From contig JAUJNV010000003.1 of NCBI GenBank assembly GCA_030447945.1, positions 1 to 44,915 on the forward strand: DNA of 44,915 bases. The letters are read 5' to 3'. This stretch comes from Fimbriimonas sp. (GTDB lineage: Bacteria; Armatimonadota; Fimbriimonadia; Fimbriimonadales; Fimbriimonadaceae). Below, piece after piece: positions 16,783-25,040 of this stretch. A program made the position numbers and the translations under genes. Position 1 is the stretch's first letter; each line of letters opens with the position of its first letter. The notes beneath the pieces were generated by a model. It was not told where the DNA came from, did not search any database, and worked only from the letters and a program-made list of their open reading frames with translations.

Positions 16783-17655
16783 TTACTCGAACAGGGCGGC
16801 AGCGAACTCCTTGGGCTTGAAGTCCTTGAGATCGTCCATCCCTTCGCCCGTACCGATAAGCTTGACGGGGACCTTGAAGCGCTCGTAGACGCCCAGCAGC
16901 GCGCCGCCTCGGGCGGTGCCGTCGAGCTTCGTGAGGACGAGGCCGGTGATGCCGGCCGACTTGAGGAACTCCTTGGCCTGGCGGATGGCGTTCTGGCCTG
17001 TGTTCGCGTCGAGCACGAGCAGCACCTCGTCCGGTTTGCGGCCTAGCGAGCGCTCGGCGACGCGCAGGACCTTCTGCAGCTCCGTCATGAGACTGCCCTT
17101 GCTGTGCTGGCGTCCGGCGGTGTCGGCGAGCACGAAGTCGGCACCGCGCGCCTTAGCGGCCTGGATCGCATCGAAGACGACCGCGCCGGGATCCGCGCCG
17201 GGGCCCCCCTTCACGATCTCCGCGCCCGTGCGTCCGGCCCAGACCTCGAGCTGCTCCGTCGCGGCGGCGCGGAAGGTGTCGCCGGCCGCGAGGATCACCT
17301 TGAATCCGCGCTTCGTGAGCAGCCGCGCGACCTTGGCGATCGTGGTGGTCTTGCCTACCCCGTTCACGCCCACGAAGACGAACACGCTCGGCCCTTCGTC
17401 GCTCATCTCCAGCCCGGCGGGCCCCTGGGTGCTGAACCGGTCGGCGATGGCTTTCTTCAGCCGCTCGCGCATCGTGACGGTGTCGGTGATTTTCTCCTCG
17501 CGCACGGCCCGGCGGAGCTCGGCGAGGATCTCCCCGGTCGTGGCGACGTGGGTATCGGCCTGGAGCAGGGCCTCCTCCAGCTCTTCGTAAAACTCTTCGT
17601 CGATGACGCCACGCCCGACCACGCGGTCGACGCGCTCCATCAGGCGCTTGAACAT
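16783..17655 (-). CDS. ftsY: Signal recognition particle receptor FtsY
   Basis: SRP receptor GTPase that docks ribosome-SRP complexes at the membrane for co-translational insertion. 290 residues: an NG domain without the long acidic A domain of enterics. N domain about residues 1-85; G1 GVNGVGKTTT, then DTFRAAATEQL, G3 DTAGRQHSK and G4 TKLDGTARGG. Uninterrupted. The ATG is preceded by TAACTT and 7 nt with no Shine-Dalgarno sequence. Upstream lies a perfect 18-bp palindrome. Confidence 0.95.
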   Translation of the reverse strand: MFKRLMERVDRVVGRGVIDEEFYEELEEALLQADTHVATTGEILAELRRAVREEKITDTVTMRERLKKAIADRFSTQGPAGLEMSDEGPSVFVFVGVNGVGKTTTIAKVARLLTKRGFKVILAAGDTFRAAATEQLEVWAGRTGAEIVKGGPGADPGAVVFDAIQAAKARGADFVLADTAGRQHSKGSLMTELQKVLRVAERSLGRKPDEVLLVLDANTGQNAIRQAKEFLKSAGITGLVLTKLDGTARGGALLGVYERFKVPVKLIGTGEGMDDLKDFKPKEFAAALFE

Positions 17656-17662
17656 TGTGAAG

Positions 17663-17668
17663 AAGTTA
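17663..17668 (-). promoter_or_regulatory. -10 box of ftsY, leaderless layout
   Basis: On the minus strand TAACTT, 7 nt, ATG 17655. Confidence 0.4.
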
Positions 17669-17717
17669 CCTCTCTTGGAAACTTCCCCACGGGAACAGCG
17701 ACGAGGATTTAAAAGGA

Positions 17718-17755
17718 CAAGGGGACGGTGTGAATCTATTCACACCGTCCCCTTG
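17718..17755. repeat. Perfect 18-bp palindrome (GGGGACGGTGTGAAT type)
   Basis: Arms 17718-17735 and 17738-17755 (CAAGGGGACGGTGTGAAT and complement) with a 2-nt centre. It looks like a REP-type unit. A weaker relative occurs after uvrC at 40124-40141. It lies between the ends and starts of two minus-strand genes and has no T run. Confidence 0.9.
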
Positions 17756-17776
17756 CGCACTAGCAAGGTGGAGAGC

Positions 17777-18646
17777 CTAGGGCTGGCAGTCCTCCTTGAG
17801 GGGGTTCCAGATGCTGTCCTTGCCCTTGGAGCGCAGGTCGTAGATCAGCGCCCGGGCGTTCATAGCCTTGGCGCTGGAGTCCGTACGGACGACGTTAAGG
17901 GTGCCGCCGTAGCGGGCCTCGACGTTCTTGATCACCGGCACATTCGCAGGATCGTCTGGATCGGCGACGCCCTTCGCGTTGAAATTGAGCTTGCTGTTGC
18001 CGAGCTGCTTCCAATAAAACTCGTCGTTGTTCGAACGGAGTCGTACCCCATTGAGATGGCACAGGGCGCCGCTCTTCGGCTGCGCGGGCAGCACGTTGTA
18101 GTACGTGGCGTCCACGAAGAGCAGAGTGTTCGAGGGCTCCGCGACCGCCGTCGCCGCCATCCCGAGGTTCGACTTGAGCAGGTAGTTGTTGCCGGCGTAG
18201 CTGTTCTGGCCGCCGTAGCTGTGGAAGTTGAGATCCCACGTTCCCTTGTCCTGGAAGTTCACCCAACCTTCTGGATTGGTCGGCGCCTTGAACAGGTCAT
18301 CGCTCTTGGCGTACGGCTGGAGCATCTGGTTGAAGAACACCGCGCGGATGGTGGTTCTCCCGTCGCTATCCAGCTTGGCCTTGCGCGGGTCGCCCGCCGG
18401 GAGGCTCAAGTAGAAAGGGTTCACGATCGGGCCCGAGCTGCTGCCGAGGCGGTACGGCGGCAGCACGTCGTCGGCGTCGGCCAAATAGATATGCACGGCA
18501 GTACCTATCTGCTTGACTTGAGCCAGACCCGCGGTCTTCTTGGCGGCAAGCTTCGCTTGCGCGAATACCGGGAACAGGATTGCGGCGAGGATCGCGATAA
18601 TCGCGATGACGACGAGTAGCTCGATGAGGGTGAAGGCTTTCTTCAA
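17777..18646 (-). CDS. Prepilin-type pseudopilin (type II secretion/type IV pilus-like)
   Basis: A 289-residue pseudopilin. It starts KKAFTLIELLVVIAIIAI, the class III signal followed by the polymerising helix, then LFPVFAQAKLAAKKTAGLAQ and a globular part of the kind seen in DUF1559-related proteins. Position -1 of the cleavage site is alanine, not the usual glycine. TTG 18646 is preferred: it puts the signal at the N-terminus and has AGGAG five nt upstream; longer in-frame starts lack this. An 11-bp hairpin lies in the leader. Expected at the inner membrane or periplasm; substrate unknown. Confidence 0.85.
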   Translation of the reverse strand: MKKAFTLIELLVVIAIIAILAAILFPVFAQAKLAAKKTAGLAQVKQIGTAVHIYLADADDVLPPYRLGSSSGPIVNPFYLSLPAGDPRKAKLDSDGRTTIRAVFFNQMLQPYAKSDDLFKAPTNPEGWVNFQDKGTWDLNFHSYGGQNSYAGNNYLLKSNLGMAATAVAEPSNTLLFVDATYYNVLPAQPKSGALCHLNGVRLRSNNDEFYWKQLGNSKLNFNAKGVADPDDPANVPVIKNVEARYGGTLNVVRTDSSAKAMNARALIYDLRSKGKDSIWNPLKEDCQP

Positions 18647-18672
18647 GAGGGCTCCTGGGGCGGACGGGGATG

Positions 18673-18711
18673 ATAGAGGACGGGCAGCTGAATTGCTGTA
18701 CCGTCCTCTAT
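18673..18711 (-). promoter_or_regulatory. 11-bp hairpin in pseudopilin leader
   Basis: ATAGAGGACGG (18673-18683) and CCGTCCTCTAT (18701-18711) are perfect complements with a 17-nt loop. On the minus strand the hairpin lies about 27 nt before the TTG start and just ahead of the ribosome-binding site. It could be an operator or an RNA control hairpin; no U-run follows. Confidence 0.5.
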
Positions 18712-18792
18712 ACGCAAAGATGGTGTCATGTTGATGCTCGGTTGTTAACATATCGTTAAGAAGCCGCGCTTTCGATTTCCTGGCGCGCCTGA

Positions 18793-18951
18793 TTAACGGT
18801 CTCGGCCAGACTCCGGCGGCAAGGCTTTTCCGTCCTTGCCTTCGGCTTGCTCCCACTTCTTCACGTCCTCAGTAGTCACTTCACCAGAGGAGCAGCCTGC
18901 CCCAACCAGCAGAAGCCCCGTCAACGAGAGGATCGCGAGCATGGCCTTCAT
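18793..18951 (-). CDS. Small lipoprotein, 52 residues
   Basis: A short gene read directly from the minus strand. It begins MKAMLAILSLTGLLLVGAGC with lipobox VGAGC (Cys20), followed by a hydrophilic tail of 32 residues ending GKALPPESGRDR. The ATG overlaps the stop of the upstream pseudopilin by one base (TAATG), so translation is coupled. After processing the mature lipoprotein would have only 33 residues. No homologue is known to me. Coupling to a pseudopilin suggests it may help assemble or anchor a pilus-like fibre, which is inference. Confidence 0.7.
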   Translation of the reverse strand: MKAMLAILSLTGLLLVGAGCSSGEVTTEDVKKWEQAEGKDGKALPPESGRDR

Positions 18952-19883
18952 TACTGGCTCCCCAGGCCCCACATGGGGTAGTTGATGTCCAGCTTCGGGT
19001 TGCTCGACCCACTGTACGTGTAGGCGCTGGTAGCGCGCCGACAGTTGGAGCTGTGGCTGCTGGATGGAAACCCTACTCCGGGCAGGTACTCCGCGTTGGT
19101 CGGCGTGTTCGCGAGGAATTTGCCTACGGAAAGGAAGCGCGCGCTCCCGTCGGCAGTGCCTATCGTCACGCCACCGGCGGTCCCGCCGCCGACCGGATCG
19201 ATCGCCTCAGTCGTGGTGCAGTTGTTGCCGCCGGTGCTCCTTAAGAAGATCGAGCGCCAGTACTCCTTGATGGCGATAGGGTACACGGTCTCGGTCACCG
19301 GGTTACTGCCTGTGCCGGAGCCGGTGCGGGCGACGAACGGCGCGCCGTAGGTGTTTGGCATCTCGAGCAGCAGCATCGTCGCGCCGGTGTTCGGGATGCC
19401 GGTCTGGGTGCCGCCGGTCCAGGGGACACTCTCAAAGCCCGATGTGGACGCGCCGAACAGCCCAAGGTTGATCGCAAAGCTGTTCAGTATCTGCCCGTTC
19501 CGGTCCCACTCCGTCGGATTCTTCTGGCGCAACGGGTGCATAAAGAGGTCGACGCTCTTTACGTAGGGCATGACGTACTTCTGCCAGCTCTGCCAAGTCA
19601 TACTGTGCGCGAAGCCCGCAGACCCGCCACAGCGGAGGACGCCGTCGTTGAGCTTCGGGTTGAGCGACGAGTTGAGTTCGCAGCCTCGCCGTCGGGGATA
19701 GGTGTCGTCGCTGTCGCCCAGGTAGAGAAGCATGCCCGTGCTGATCTGCTTTTGATTGGAGATCGCGACCGTCTTCTTCGCGGCCGTTTTCGCCTGCGCG
19801 AACACCGGGAACAGGATGGCGGCGAGGATCGCGATGATCGCGATGACCACCAAGAGTTCGATGAGGGTGAAGGCTCGTTTCAT
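18951..19883 (-). CDS. Prepilin-type pseudopilin
   Basis: A 310-residue pseudopilin, paralogous to the one downstream. It starts MKRAFTLIELLVVIAIIA, with alanine at -1, followed by LFPVFAQAKTAAKKTVAISN. The globular part has conserved-looking blocks YLGDSDDTYP and GTADGSARFLSVGKF, the latter resembling the C-terminal motif of Planctomycete/Armatimonad pseudopilins. GGAGAG lies upstream of ATG 19883. Its stop overlaps the small lipoprotein start. Probably the first gene of a minus-strand operon with the lipoprotein and perhaps the second pseudopilin. Confidence 0.87.
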   Translation of the reverse strand: MKRAFTLIELLVVIAIIAILAAILFPVFAQAKTAAKKTVAISNQKQISTGMLLYLGDSDDTYPRRRGCELNSSLNPKLNDGVLRCGGSAGFAHSMTWQSWQKYVMPYVKSVDLFMHPLRQKNPTEWDRNGQILNSFAINLGLFGASTSGFESVPWTGGTQTGIPNTGATMLLLEMPNTYGAPFVARTGSGTGSNPVTETVYPIAIKEYWRSIFLRSTGGNNCTTTEAIDPVGGGTAGGVTIGTADGSARFLSVGKFLANTPTNAEYLPGVGFPSSSHSSNCRRATSAYTYSGSSNPKLDINYPMWGLGSQ

Positions 19884-20068
19884 AAGGACTCTCCAGGCGC
19901 CGGTCGTCCGACCCCTCGCGGCGTTCAGGGCGCGACGCTTCCCATAAAGAGACTACATAGAATGGACGATGCGGGTCAAGGAATTGTTAAAGGATTCCCC
20001 TCCCACGGCAGGTATCCCTCCCCTGATTTTCCTCCGACATCGCGCTCCTCGCGTCAAGATTGGGAGCG

Positions 20069-21236
20069 TCAGGGGTACAGGAGGCACTCGCGGCGGATCG
20101 ACTCAAAGCTCGCGCACTCGGCGAGGAACCGTTGGCGGATCTCGTTCAGCGGCCGTAGCTCCTCGATCGCTGGGCGGAGCCAGGCATTGCCCGCGAGGAT
20201 GTCGATGGGCAGCTTCTCGTACTCGTATTCGTACGGCGGGGCCTTCCACTCGAACTCGGCCTTCGCCTGCCGGACCGCCTCCTGAAGGATCGCCACGTGG
20301 GCCAGTACCGGCTCAAAGCCGTGCCGGTCGGTGACGTGCAGGAAGCAGCCCTCGCAGACTTGCTGCGCATGCTTCTGGAAGGTCGGCTCGAACTGGACCG
20401 GACGGAAAGTGCAGCCGGCGAGGTCGAGGGCGTTCAGCGCCTCGGCGAGGCGCCAGCCGTCGAGCCACGGCGCGCCGAACATTTCAAAGGGGCGGGTGGT
20501 GCCTCGGCCTTCGCTCAGGTTCGTTCCCTCCAAGAGGCAGCCGCCGGGGTAGACGACGGCGGTGTCCACCGTCGGCATGTTCGGGCTCGGCATCACCCAG
20601 GGAAGGTCTAAATCGTCGAAATAGTCGCTGCGCGACCATCCCTGGACGGAGACCACGTCGACGCGCGCGTCGGGGTAGTGCCGCTGCTTCGCGAAGGTCG
20701 CGATCTCGCCGGCGGTCAGGCCGTGCCGCGTGGGGATGGGGTGGAGGCCGACGAAGCTCGTGAACCCCGGGTCGAGGACCGTCCCCTCGTCGTCCAGCCC
20801 GCCGATCGGGTTCGGGCGGTCGAGCACGAGAACGGGAATCCCCTTTTTCGCGCACGCCTCGATGCACAGGCACATGGTCCACACGAAGGTGTAGTAGCGC
20901 GCGCCGACGTCGGTGATGTCAATGACGAAGAGCTCGATCCCCTCCAGCATCTCGTCCGTCGGCTGGCGGTCCTTGCCGTAGAGGGACCGGACGACGAGCC
21001 CCCGGCGCGGGTCGGGTTCCCACTCGATCATGTTGTCCTGCGTGTGCCCGTAGAGCCCGTGTTGCGGCCCGAACACGGCCTGGATCTTCAGCCGCCCCTT
21101 CGCGTGCTCGGGCAGAAGGCGGTCGAGCACGTGCACGAGCTCATGGTCGACGGTAGCCTGGTTGCAGAGCAAGCCGATCGCCTTCCCCCGCAGAGTCCCC
21201 GGCGATGAGGACGTCGAGGCCGGTGGCGGTGGGCAA
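20069..21236 (-). CDS. NamZ-like exo-beta-N-acetylmuramidase (DUF1343), one frameshift
   Basis: DUF1343 protein; NamZ of Bacillus releases terminal MurNAc from cell-wall fragments. Blocks GLLCNQATVDH, VFGPQHGLYGHTQDNM, DITDVGARYYTF, DRPNPIGG and TNLSEGRGTTRPFE are typical. The main frame opens at 21172, but the family N-terminus continues upstream in another frame (TGLDVLIAGD), so one base is probably lost near 21205. TTG 21236 then gives the expected start. No signal peptide is visible, so it may act on imported muropeptides or the true start may lie further up. It is divergent from the large secreted protein across a palindromic spacer. Confidence 0.85.
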
Positions 21237-21239
21237 TGC

Positions 21240-21325
21240 TCAGATGATGGCTGATTTGGTGTTGGCTGTGGGTTTTATGGTCGATTCGCACCGCAATCAG
21301 CCATCACCAATCAGCCATCATCAAA
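21240..21325. repeat. Palindromic spacer of TGATGGC words
   Basis: Left GATGATGGCTGATTTGGTG, right CAATCAGCCATCACCAATCA and on; 7-bp words of the type TGATGGC/TGATTGG. It separates divergent genes and ends at the ATG of the next one. CATCAT stands 5 nt before that ATG and a CATCAT also precedes the TTG on the other strand. Confidence 0.7.
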
Positions 21326-21326
21326 C

Positions 21327-23897
21327 ATGCTCGCCGGCCTCGCCCTGCTGCTCGCTCTGCCTCGCGATCCCGTCGCGACCTATCACGCTTCGGACGCGGC
21401 GCCTCTGAACGATCCGTACCGGCCCGTCACGCGCGTCGCGCGGGATAGCTTCACCTTGCGGTACTACACGACCGTCGGCAGCGAGACGCGCGTGGAGGTG
21501 CGTGAGGGGGACGTGCCGCGGACGGCGTACAAGGCGAACGTTTCGCGAGACCCCGTGCGCGTGGTGGAAGGGGAGCCGGGGACGCGCAGTCTCCATACCG
21601 TGCAGATCAAGGGGCTGAAGGCCGGGCGGCGATATTTCTACCGCCTTCACGACCGGGGCACGACGCCGACGGCGCAGGAAGTCGCCTGGGGGGCGGGGGG
21701 CGGCTACGGGCGCGAGTTTTCGGTCTCGACGCAGGCGCCGGCGGGGCGGAAGACGATCGTTCGGCTGCCCATGAAGGTGCTCCTGATGCCGAACGTGATC
21801 AACGTGGCCTCGGCCAACGCCGACCCGGCCCGGCCCGCCCCGCTCCCGCCGAAGATGACCCCGGCCGAGATTCGCAAGATCCAGGAGGAGTTCCACGTCG
21901 CCTCCCGCTTCTTCTGGGTGAACTCCGGGATGCGGCTGTGGGTGGACTACGAGTTTTTCGTCGACGAGCGCTGGCAGCGATGGGGGCCGGAGCCCGCGAA
22001 CGTGGACCCGTTCTACAAGGGGTGGCCCGCCAGCCGCAGCTACTCGGGGCGGGACTTCGACCCGCCCGGGGGCGGCGACTTCACGATCCTGGACACGCGC
22101 GACCCATTGCGCGTGACGAAGGAGCCCGTCGTCGAGGAGCGGCCCTACGCCGGGCAGGTCGAGATGGCTTGGCCCCGGCGCTGGAACCCGCAGGCGGGGA
22201 AGTGGGAGTTCTATAGCTCGGGCGGCGGCACCTACGGCGTGGACTCGTTCCCGCAGGGAATATCCGGCCGCTCGCAGTTCCTGGGCGGCGGCGACACCGC
22301 TTGGCTCACGGCCCACGAGACGCACCACCAATTGGAGTCGCTGGGCGCGTTCTCGCTCTCTAACCGGGAAGACGAGCGGATCGTCTTCAACCACTACGGC
22401 CCTCGCCACCGCACAGTGCGTCCGGACGGCTCCGTGGACGAAGGGACCTGGACCACCTCCGGGCGGCACGGCGAGCACTGGGACGGCATGGCGTTCTGGG
22501 ACCGCCAGCTCACCGACGCGCAGTGGCTGCGGATCTACCTCGGCTACACCATGACGGTTCGCGACGGCGACGAGGACGGAGTGCCGGACGACGAGCCGCG
22601 CCTGCCGCTGGACGAGCGGCGCTTCGGCAGCGACCCGCGCCGCGCGAGGACGGACGGCGCGATGGGCGACTTGGAGAAGGCGATGCTCTCGACCTGGGTG
22701 CCCGGGCCGCTCCAGCCTTCTTGGATCAAGCCGCCGTATCAGGGGATCGTCCCGAACCCGCGCCGCGCGGACAACGACGGCGACGGCGAGCCGGACACCG
22801 TCGATCCCTACCCGCTCTACCCCTACCCGCCGCTCATCGTCCCCATGCGCGCGGACATCGACGGCGACCCGCGCGAGTGGATCACCGTCCCGGTTGCGGG
22901 CCGGTTCCAGAAGGAGGGGGTGGACTTCACGTTCCAGCAGAGCCACGACGAAGGGGGCTTCTACGGCCTCTACACGATCCGCGGACCCTGGAAGCGCGTG
23001 TCGTCGGTATTCGACGGCGAGGGCCGCGGGGTCTACTCCGGCGCCGGGGTGCTCGGGTTCGAGATCACGAACCCGACGACGCCGGGCGCGGCTCCGAAGG
23101 TGGAGGTCAAACCCACCTTCGGCGGCGCGCCCGGCCTGCGGATCGAGGCCCGGCGGCTGGTCGGCGGGGGGATCAACATCGAGTTCTCCCTGCCCAACCG
23201 CGGCGAGGGGCCGTGGTTCTGGGAGCGCGGCGGCCGCGAGATCGGGGCGGTGATCACCGTGTTCGACGAAGCGAACCGTGCCTTCTCCGTATGGGAACCG
23301 TACCGCCCGTTCTACGCGAGAATGATCGAGGCGCACGGCAAGGCGCCCATGCCTCGGCGGCAGCCGTCCGAGATCCGGGCCGTTGAGGGAGTGCAGGTCC
23401 TCAAGCCGGGCGACGCCCGGCTGAAGGCGGAGTCCGGCTGGGCGCGGGGCGCGGACGGGCCCTTCCGGCATACGGGCGAGGAGTCGGCGCTCGCCATCGA
23501 GGGGCTCCAGGCGAAGGAGTTCGACCTCCTCGCCGTGGTGGAGGCGAAGAGCGACGCCATCCTGGGCGCCTTTACGCCCACGACGAAAGAGATGGGCGCG
23601 GGGGAGGGGTACGTCGGCTTCGTGGGCGGCTACGGCAACCGCAGCACACGCCTGCGCCTCTTCGGACGCGAGGTCGGCGACGAGCCGGTGGTGATGACCC
23701 CCGGGCTCCACCGCATCCAGCTCACGCGCCGCCGCGGCGAGGTCTGGCTTCTGGTGGACGGCAAGCCGGTCGTCTTTGCCATCGACCCCTCGCCCCAGGC
23801 GATCGTGGACCGCCTCGCCATCCTCGGCGGCTACGGCGGCGCGCAGGTGGTGCACGAGGTGCGTTTGCGGCTCGGGCCGGTCGAGGACGATGACTGA
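21327..23897 (+). CDS. Large secreted protein with HExxH motif and calcium-loop repeats
   Basis: An 856-residue exported protein without frameshift; family not recognised as a whole. A short signal-like start (LAGLALLLALP) is followed by a fibronectin-like domain resembling the N-terminal domain of purple acid phosphatases (residues about 35-135). The middle contains HETHH at 330-334 within WLTAHETHHQLESLG, an HExxH zinc-metalloprotease-like helix, with later histidines in RHGEHWDGMAFW. Two Asp-rich calcium loops follow (DGDEDGVPDDE from 413, DNDGDGEPDTVDP from 482), then an ADIDGDPREW segment like CBM9/DOMON domains, and a C-terminal lectin-like jelly roll. It may be a surface metallohydrolase. 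Peptidase activity is inferred from the motif alone. Confidence 0.8.
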   Translation: MLAGLALLLALPRDPVATYHASDAAPLNDPYRPVTRVARDSFTLRYYTTVGSETRVEVREGDVPRTAYKANVSRDPVRVVEGEPGTRSLHTVQIKGLKAGRRYFYRLHDRGTTPTAQEVAWGAGGGYGREFSVSTQAPAGRKTIVRLPMKVLLMPNVINVASANADPARPAPLPPKMTPAEIRKIQEEFHVASRFFWVNSGMRLWVDYEFFVDERWQRWGPEPANVDPFYKGWPASRSYSGRDFDPPGGGDFTILDTRDPLRVTKEPVVEERPYAGQVEMAWPRRWNPQAGKWEFYSSGGGTYGVDSFPQGISGRSQFLGGGDTAWLTAHETHHQLESLGAFSLSNREDERIVFNHYGPRHRTVRPDGSVDEGTWTTSGRHGEHWDGMAFWDRQLTDAQWLRIYLGYTMTVRDGDEDGVPDDEPRLPLDERRFGSDPRRARTDGAMGDLEKAMLSTWVPGPLQPSWIKPPYQGIVPNPRRADNDGDGEPDTVDPYPLYPYPPLIVPMRADIDGDPREWITVPVAGRFQKEGVDFTFQQSHDEGGFYGLYTIRGPWKRVSSVFDGEGRGVYSGAGVLGFEITNPTTPGAAPKVEVKPTFGGAPGLRIEARRLVGGGINIEFSLPNRGEGPWFWERGGREIGAVITVFDEANRAFSVWEPYRPFYARMIEAHGKAPMPRRQPSEIRAVEGVQVLKPGDARLKAESGWARGADGPFRHTGEESALAIEGLQAKEFDLLAVVEAKSDAILGAFTPTTKEMGAGEGYVGFVGGYGNRSTRLRLFGREVGDEPVVMTPGLHRIQLTRRRGEVWLLVDGKPVVFAIDPSPQAIVDRLAILGGYGGAQVVHEVRLRLGPVEDDD

Positions 23898-23910
23898 CGG
23901 AAGGACCGCT

Positions 23911-23916
23911 TATCAT
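23911..23916 (+). promoter_or_regulatory. -10 box, leaderless layout
   Basis: TATCAT, 6 nt, ATG 23923. It begins 13 nt after the stop of the large secreted protein. Confidence 0.45.
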
Positions 23917-23922
23917 TAGGGC

Positions 23923-24288
23923 ATGAGCAAGGTCTGGCGCGTTCTCCGGATCCAGCTTTGGCCGGGGCCTTACGACGACGCGATTAACGTGTTTTTCCTT
24001 AGCCTTTGGCCGCTCGCGTGCGGCTTACTCCTAAGTCTTGTCATTCTTCCGCTGACGCTAGGGAGCGTGCTGGGCCAACTGTATTTCTACGGTGTCGGCC
24101 TAGGGCTGTTGAGCCAGATGCCAGGCTTGGTCCGGAGCGAGAGGGGAGCCTATAGACGGTCCGCGATCCTCTTGATGATCTGCCCGGTGAGTTGGTGGTC
24201 CCTCGGATACGCCTACATCTTATGGCTCGACTCGCGGAGCAAGGAGCTGCCGATGAGACCCCGGAAGGTCCATCGCGCGTCTAGTTAG
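23923..24288 (+). CDS. Small membrane protein of unknown function
   Basis: A 121-residue protein with two or three predicted transmembrane helices (about 23-47, 52-66, 80-101: FFLSLWPLACGLLLSLVILP, ILLMICPVSWWSLGYAYILW). The C-terminus is basic. No family recognised. A TATCAT box stands 6 nt before ATG and there is no Shine-Dalgarno sequence. The antitoxin gene follows 7 nt later with AGGAAA upstream. Confidence 0.7.
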   Translation: MSKVWRVLRIQLWPGPYDDAINVFFLSLWPLACGLLLSLVILPLTLGSVLGQLYFYGVGLGLLSQMPGLVRSERGAYRRSAILLMICPVSWWSLGYAYILWLDSRSKELPMRPRKVHRASS

Positions 24289-24295
24289 GAAAGCC

Positions 24296-24655
24296 ATGAG
24301 CAAGCCGCCGCCCCTAAGCCTGGCCGACGTGCGCAATCCCCTTCGTGCGGAGGATGGCGGCAAAGCTGTGCGCGTCGGCCCCACGCGGGTGTTGCTCGAG
24401 ATCGTGCTCGGCAGCTATCTCAGGGGCAATCCCCCGGAGGAGATCGTCCGGCAGTTCACGAGCCTGAATCTCGCCGACGTCTACGCTACCATCGCCTACT
24501 ACCACCAGAACCGGCGTGAGGTGGACGAGTACCTCGCCTGGTGCGAGGAGGAGGCGGCGCGGGTGCGGGCGGAGATCGAGGCTCGCTTTCCTAGCGAAGA
24601 GTGGCGCGAGCGGATGCTTGCGCATAGAGCTGAGGCCGAGCGTCAGGCATCGTGA
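24296..24655 (+). CDS. DUF433 antitoxin
   Basis: DUF433 protein, a helix-turn-helix antitoxin class (VapB45-like). The characteristic stretch RVLLEIVLGSYLRGNPPEEI then LNLADVYATIAYYHQNR is complete. 119 residues. It should neutralise the adjacent PIN-like toxin and bind its own promoter. Its stop overlaps the toxin GTG (GTGA), the usual antitoxin-first coupled arrangement. Confidence 0.87.
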   Translation: MSKPPPLSLADVRNPLRAEDGGKAVRVGPTRVLLEIVLGSYLRGNPPEEIVRQFTSLNLADVYATIAYYHQNRREVDEYLAWCEEEAARVRAEIEARFPSEEWRERMLAHRAEAERQAS

Positions 24656-25026
24656 GGTTCGCGGCGGACGAGAACTTTCGAGAGCGCATCGTCGAGGGGC
24701 TACGTAGCCACGGCGTCGACGTGATGACCGTACAAGAGGCGGACATGCGGCGAGCGCCCGATCCCGAGGTGCTCGCGTGGGCGGCGGACGAGCACCGTAT
24801 CCTGCTCACCCACGATGAAAGGACCATGGACACATTCGCCTATGAAAGAATCGAGCGAAGTGAGCCGATGCCAGGGGTTTTCGTGGTGCCTGGTCATCAT
24901 GAAGATCAGGCGATCATCAATGATATCCTGACGATCCTCGGGGCAAGCTTCGAGGGAGAGTATGAGAACACGGTGCGCCATCTTCCCATTGCTTCGCAAC
25001 GGAACCCTCGCCGCCGCCGGGCGTAG
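24652..25026 (+). CDS. DUF5615 PIN-like toxin
   Basis: A 124-residue PIN-like (Mut7-C/DUF5615) nuclease toxin. Acidic metal-binding positions are seen at DEN (residues 5-7), in the region APDPEVLAWAADE, and at LTHDERTMD. Partner of the DUF433 antitoxin through a 4-nt overlap. RNA cleavage is expected from the family; the target is unknown. The last residues are basic (RNPRRRRA). The nadA leader begins right after the stop. Confidence 0.85.
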   Translation: MRFAADENFRERIVEGLRSHGVDVMTVQEADMRRAPDPEVLAWAADEHRILLTHDERTMDTFAYERIERSEPMPGVFVVPGHHEDQAIINDILTILGASFEGEYENTVRHLPIASQRNPRRRRA

Positions 25027-25027
25027 G

Positions 25028-25033
25028 AATAAT
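25028..25033 (+). promoter_or_regulatory. Candidate -10 box of the nadA transcript
   Basis: AATAAT, with the first base of the riboswitch helix 8 nt downstream, so the transcript would begin at the RNA fold. No clear -35 is seen. Confidence 0.4.
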
Positions 25034-25040
25034 CGGAGAT

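Noticed and set aside
21321..23855. An 844-codon open frame antisense to the large secreted protein
   Set aside because: Shadow frame of a GC-rich gene; its residue composition (Arg, His, Ala, Pro, Val) is typical of antisense reading, and the plus-strand protein has signal and domain motifs.
24296..25026. Regarding the DUF433/DUF5615 pair as a new defence system
   Set aside because: It is a standard antitoxin-toxin pair with the usual 4-nt overlap and no further partner genes.
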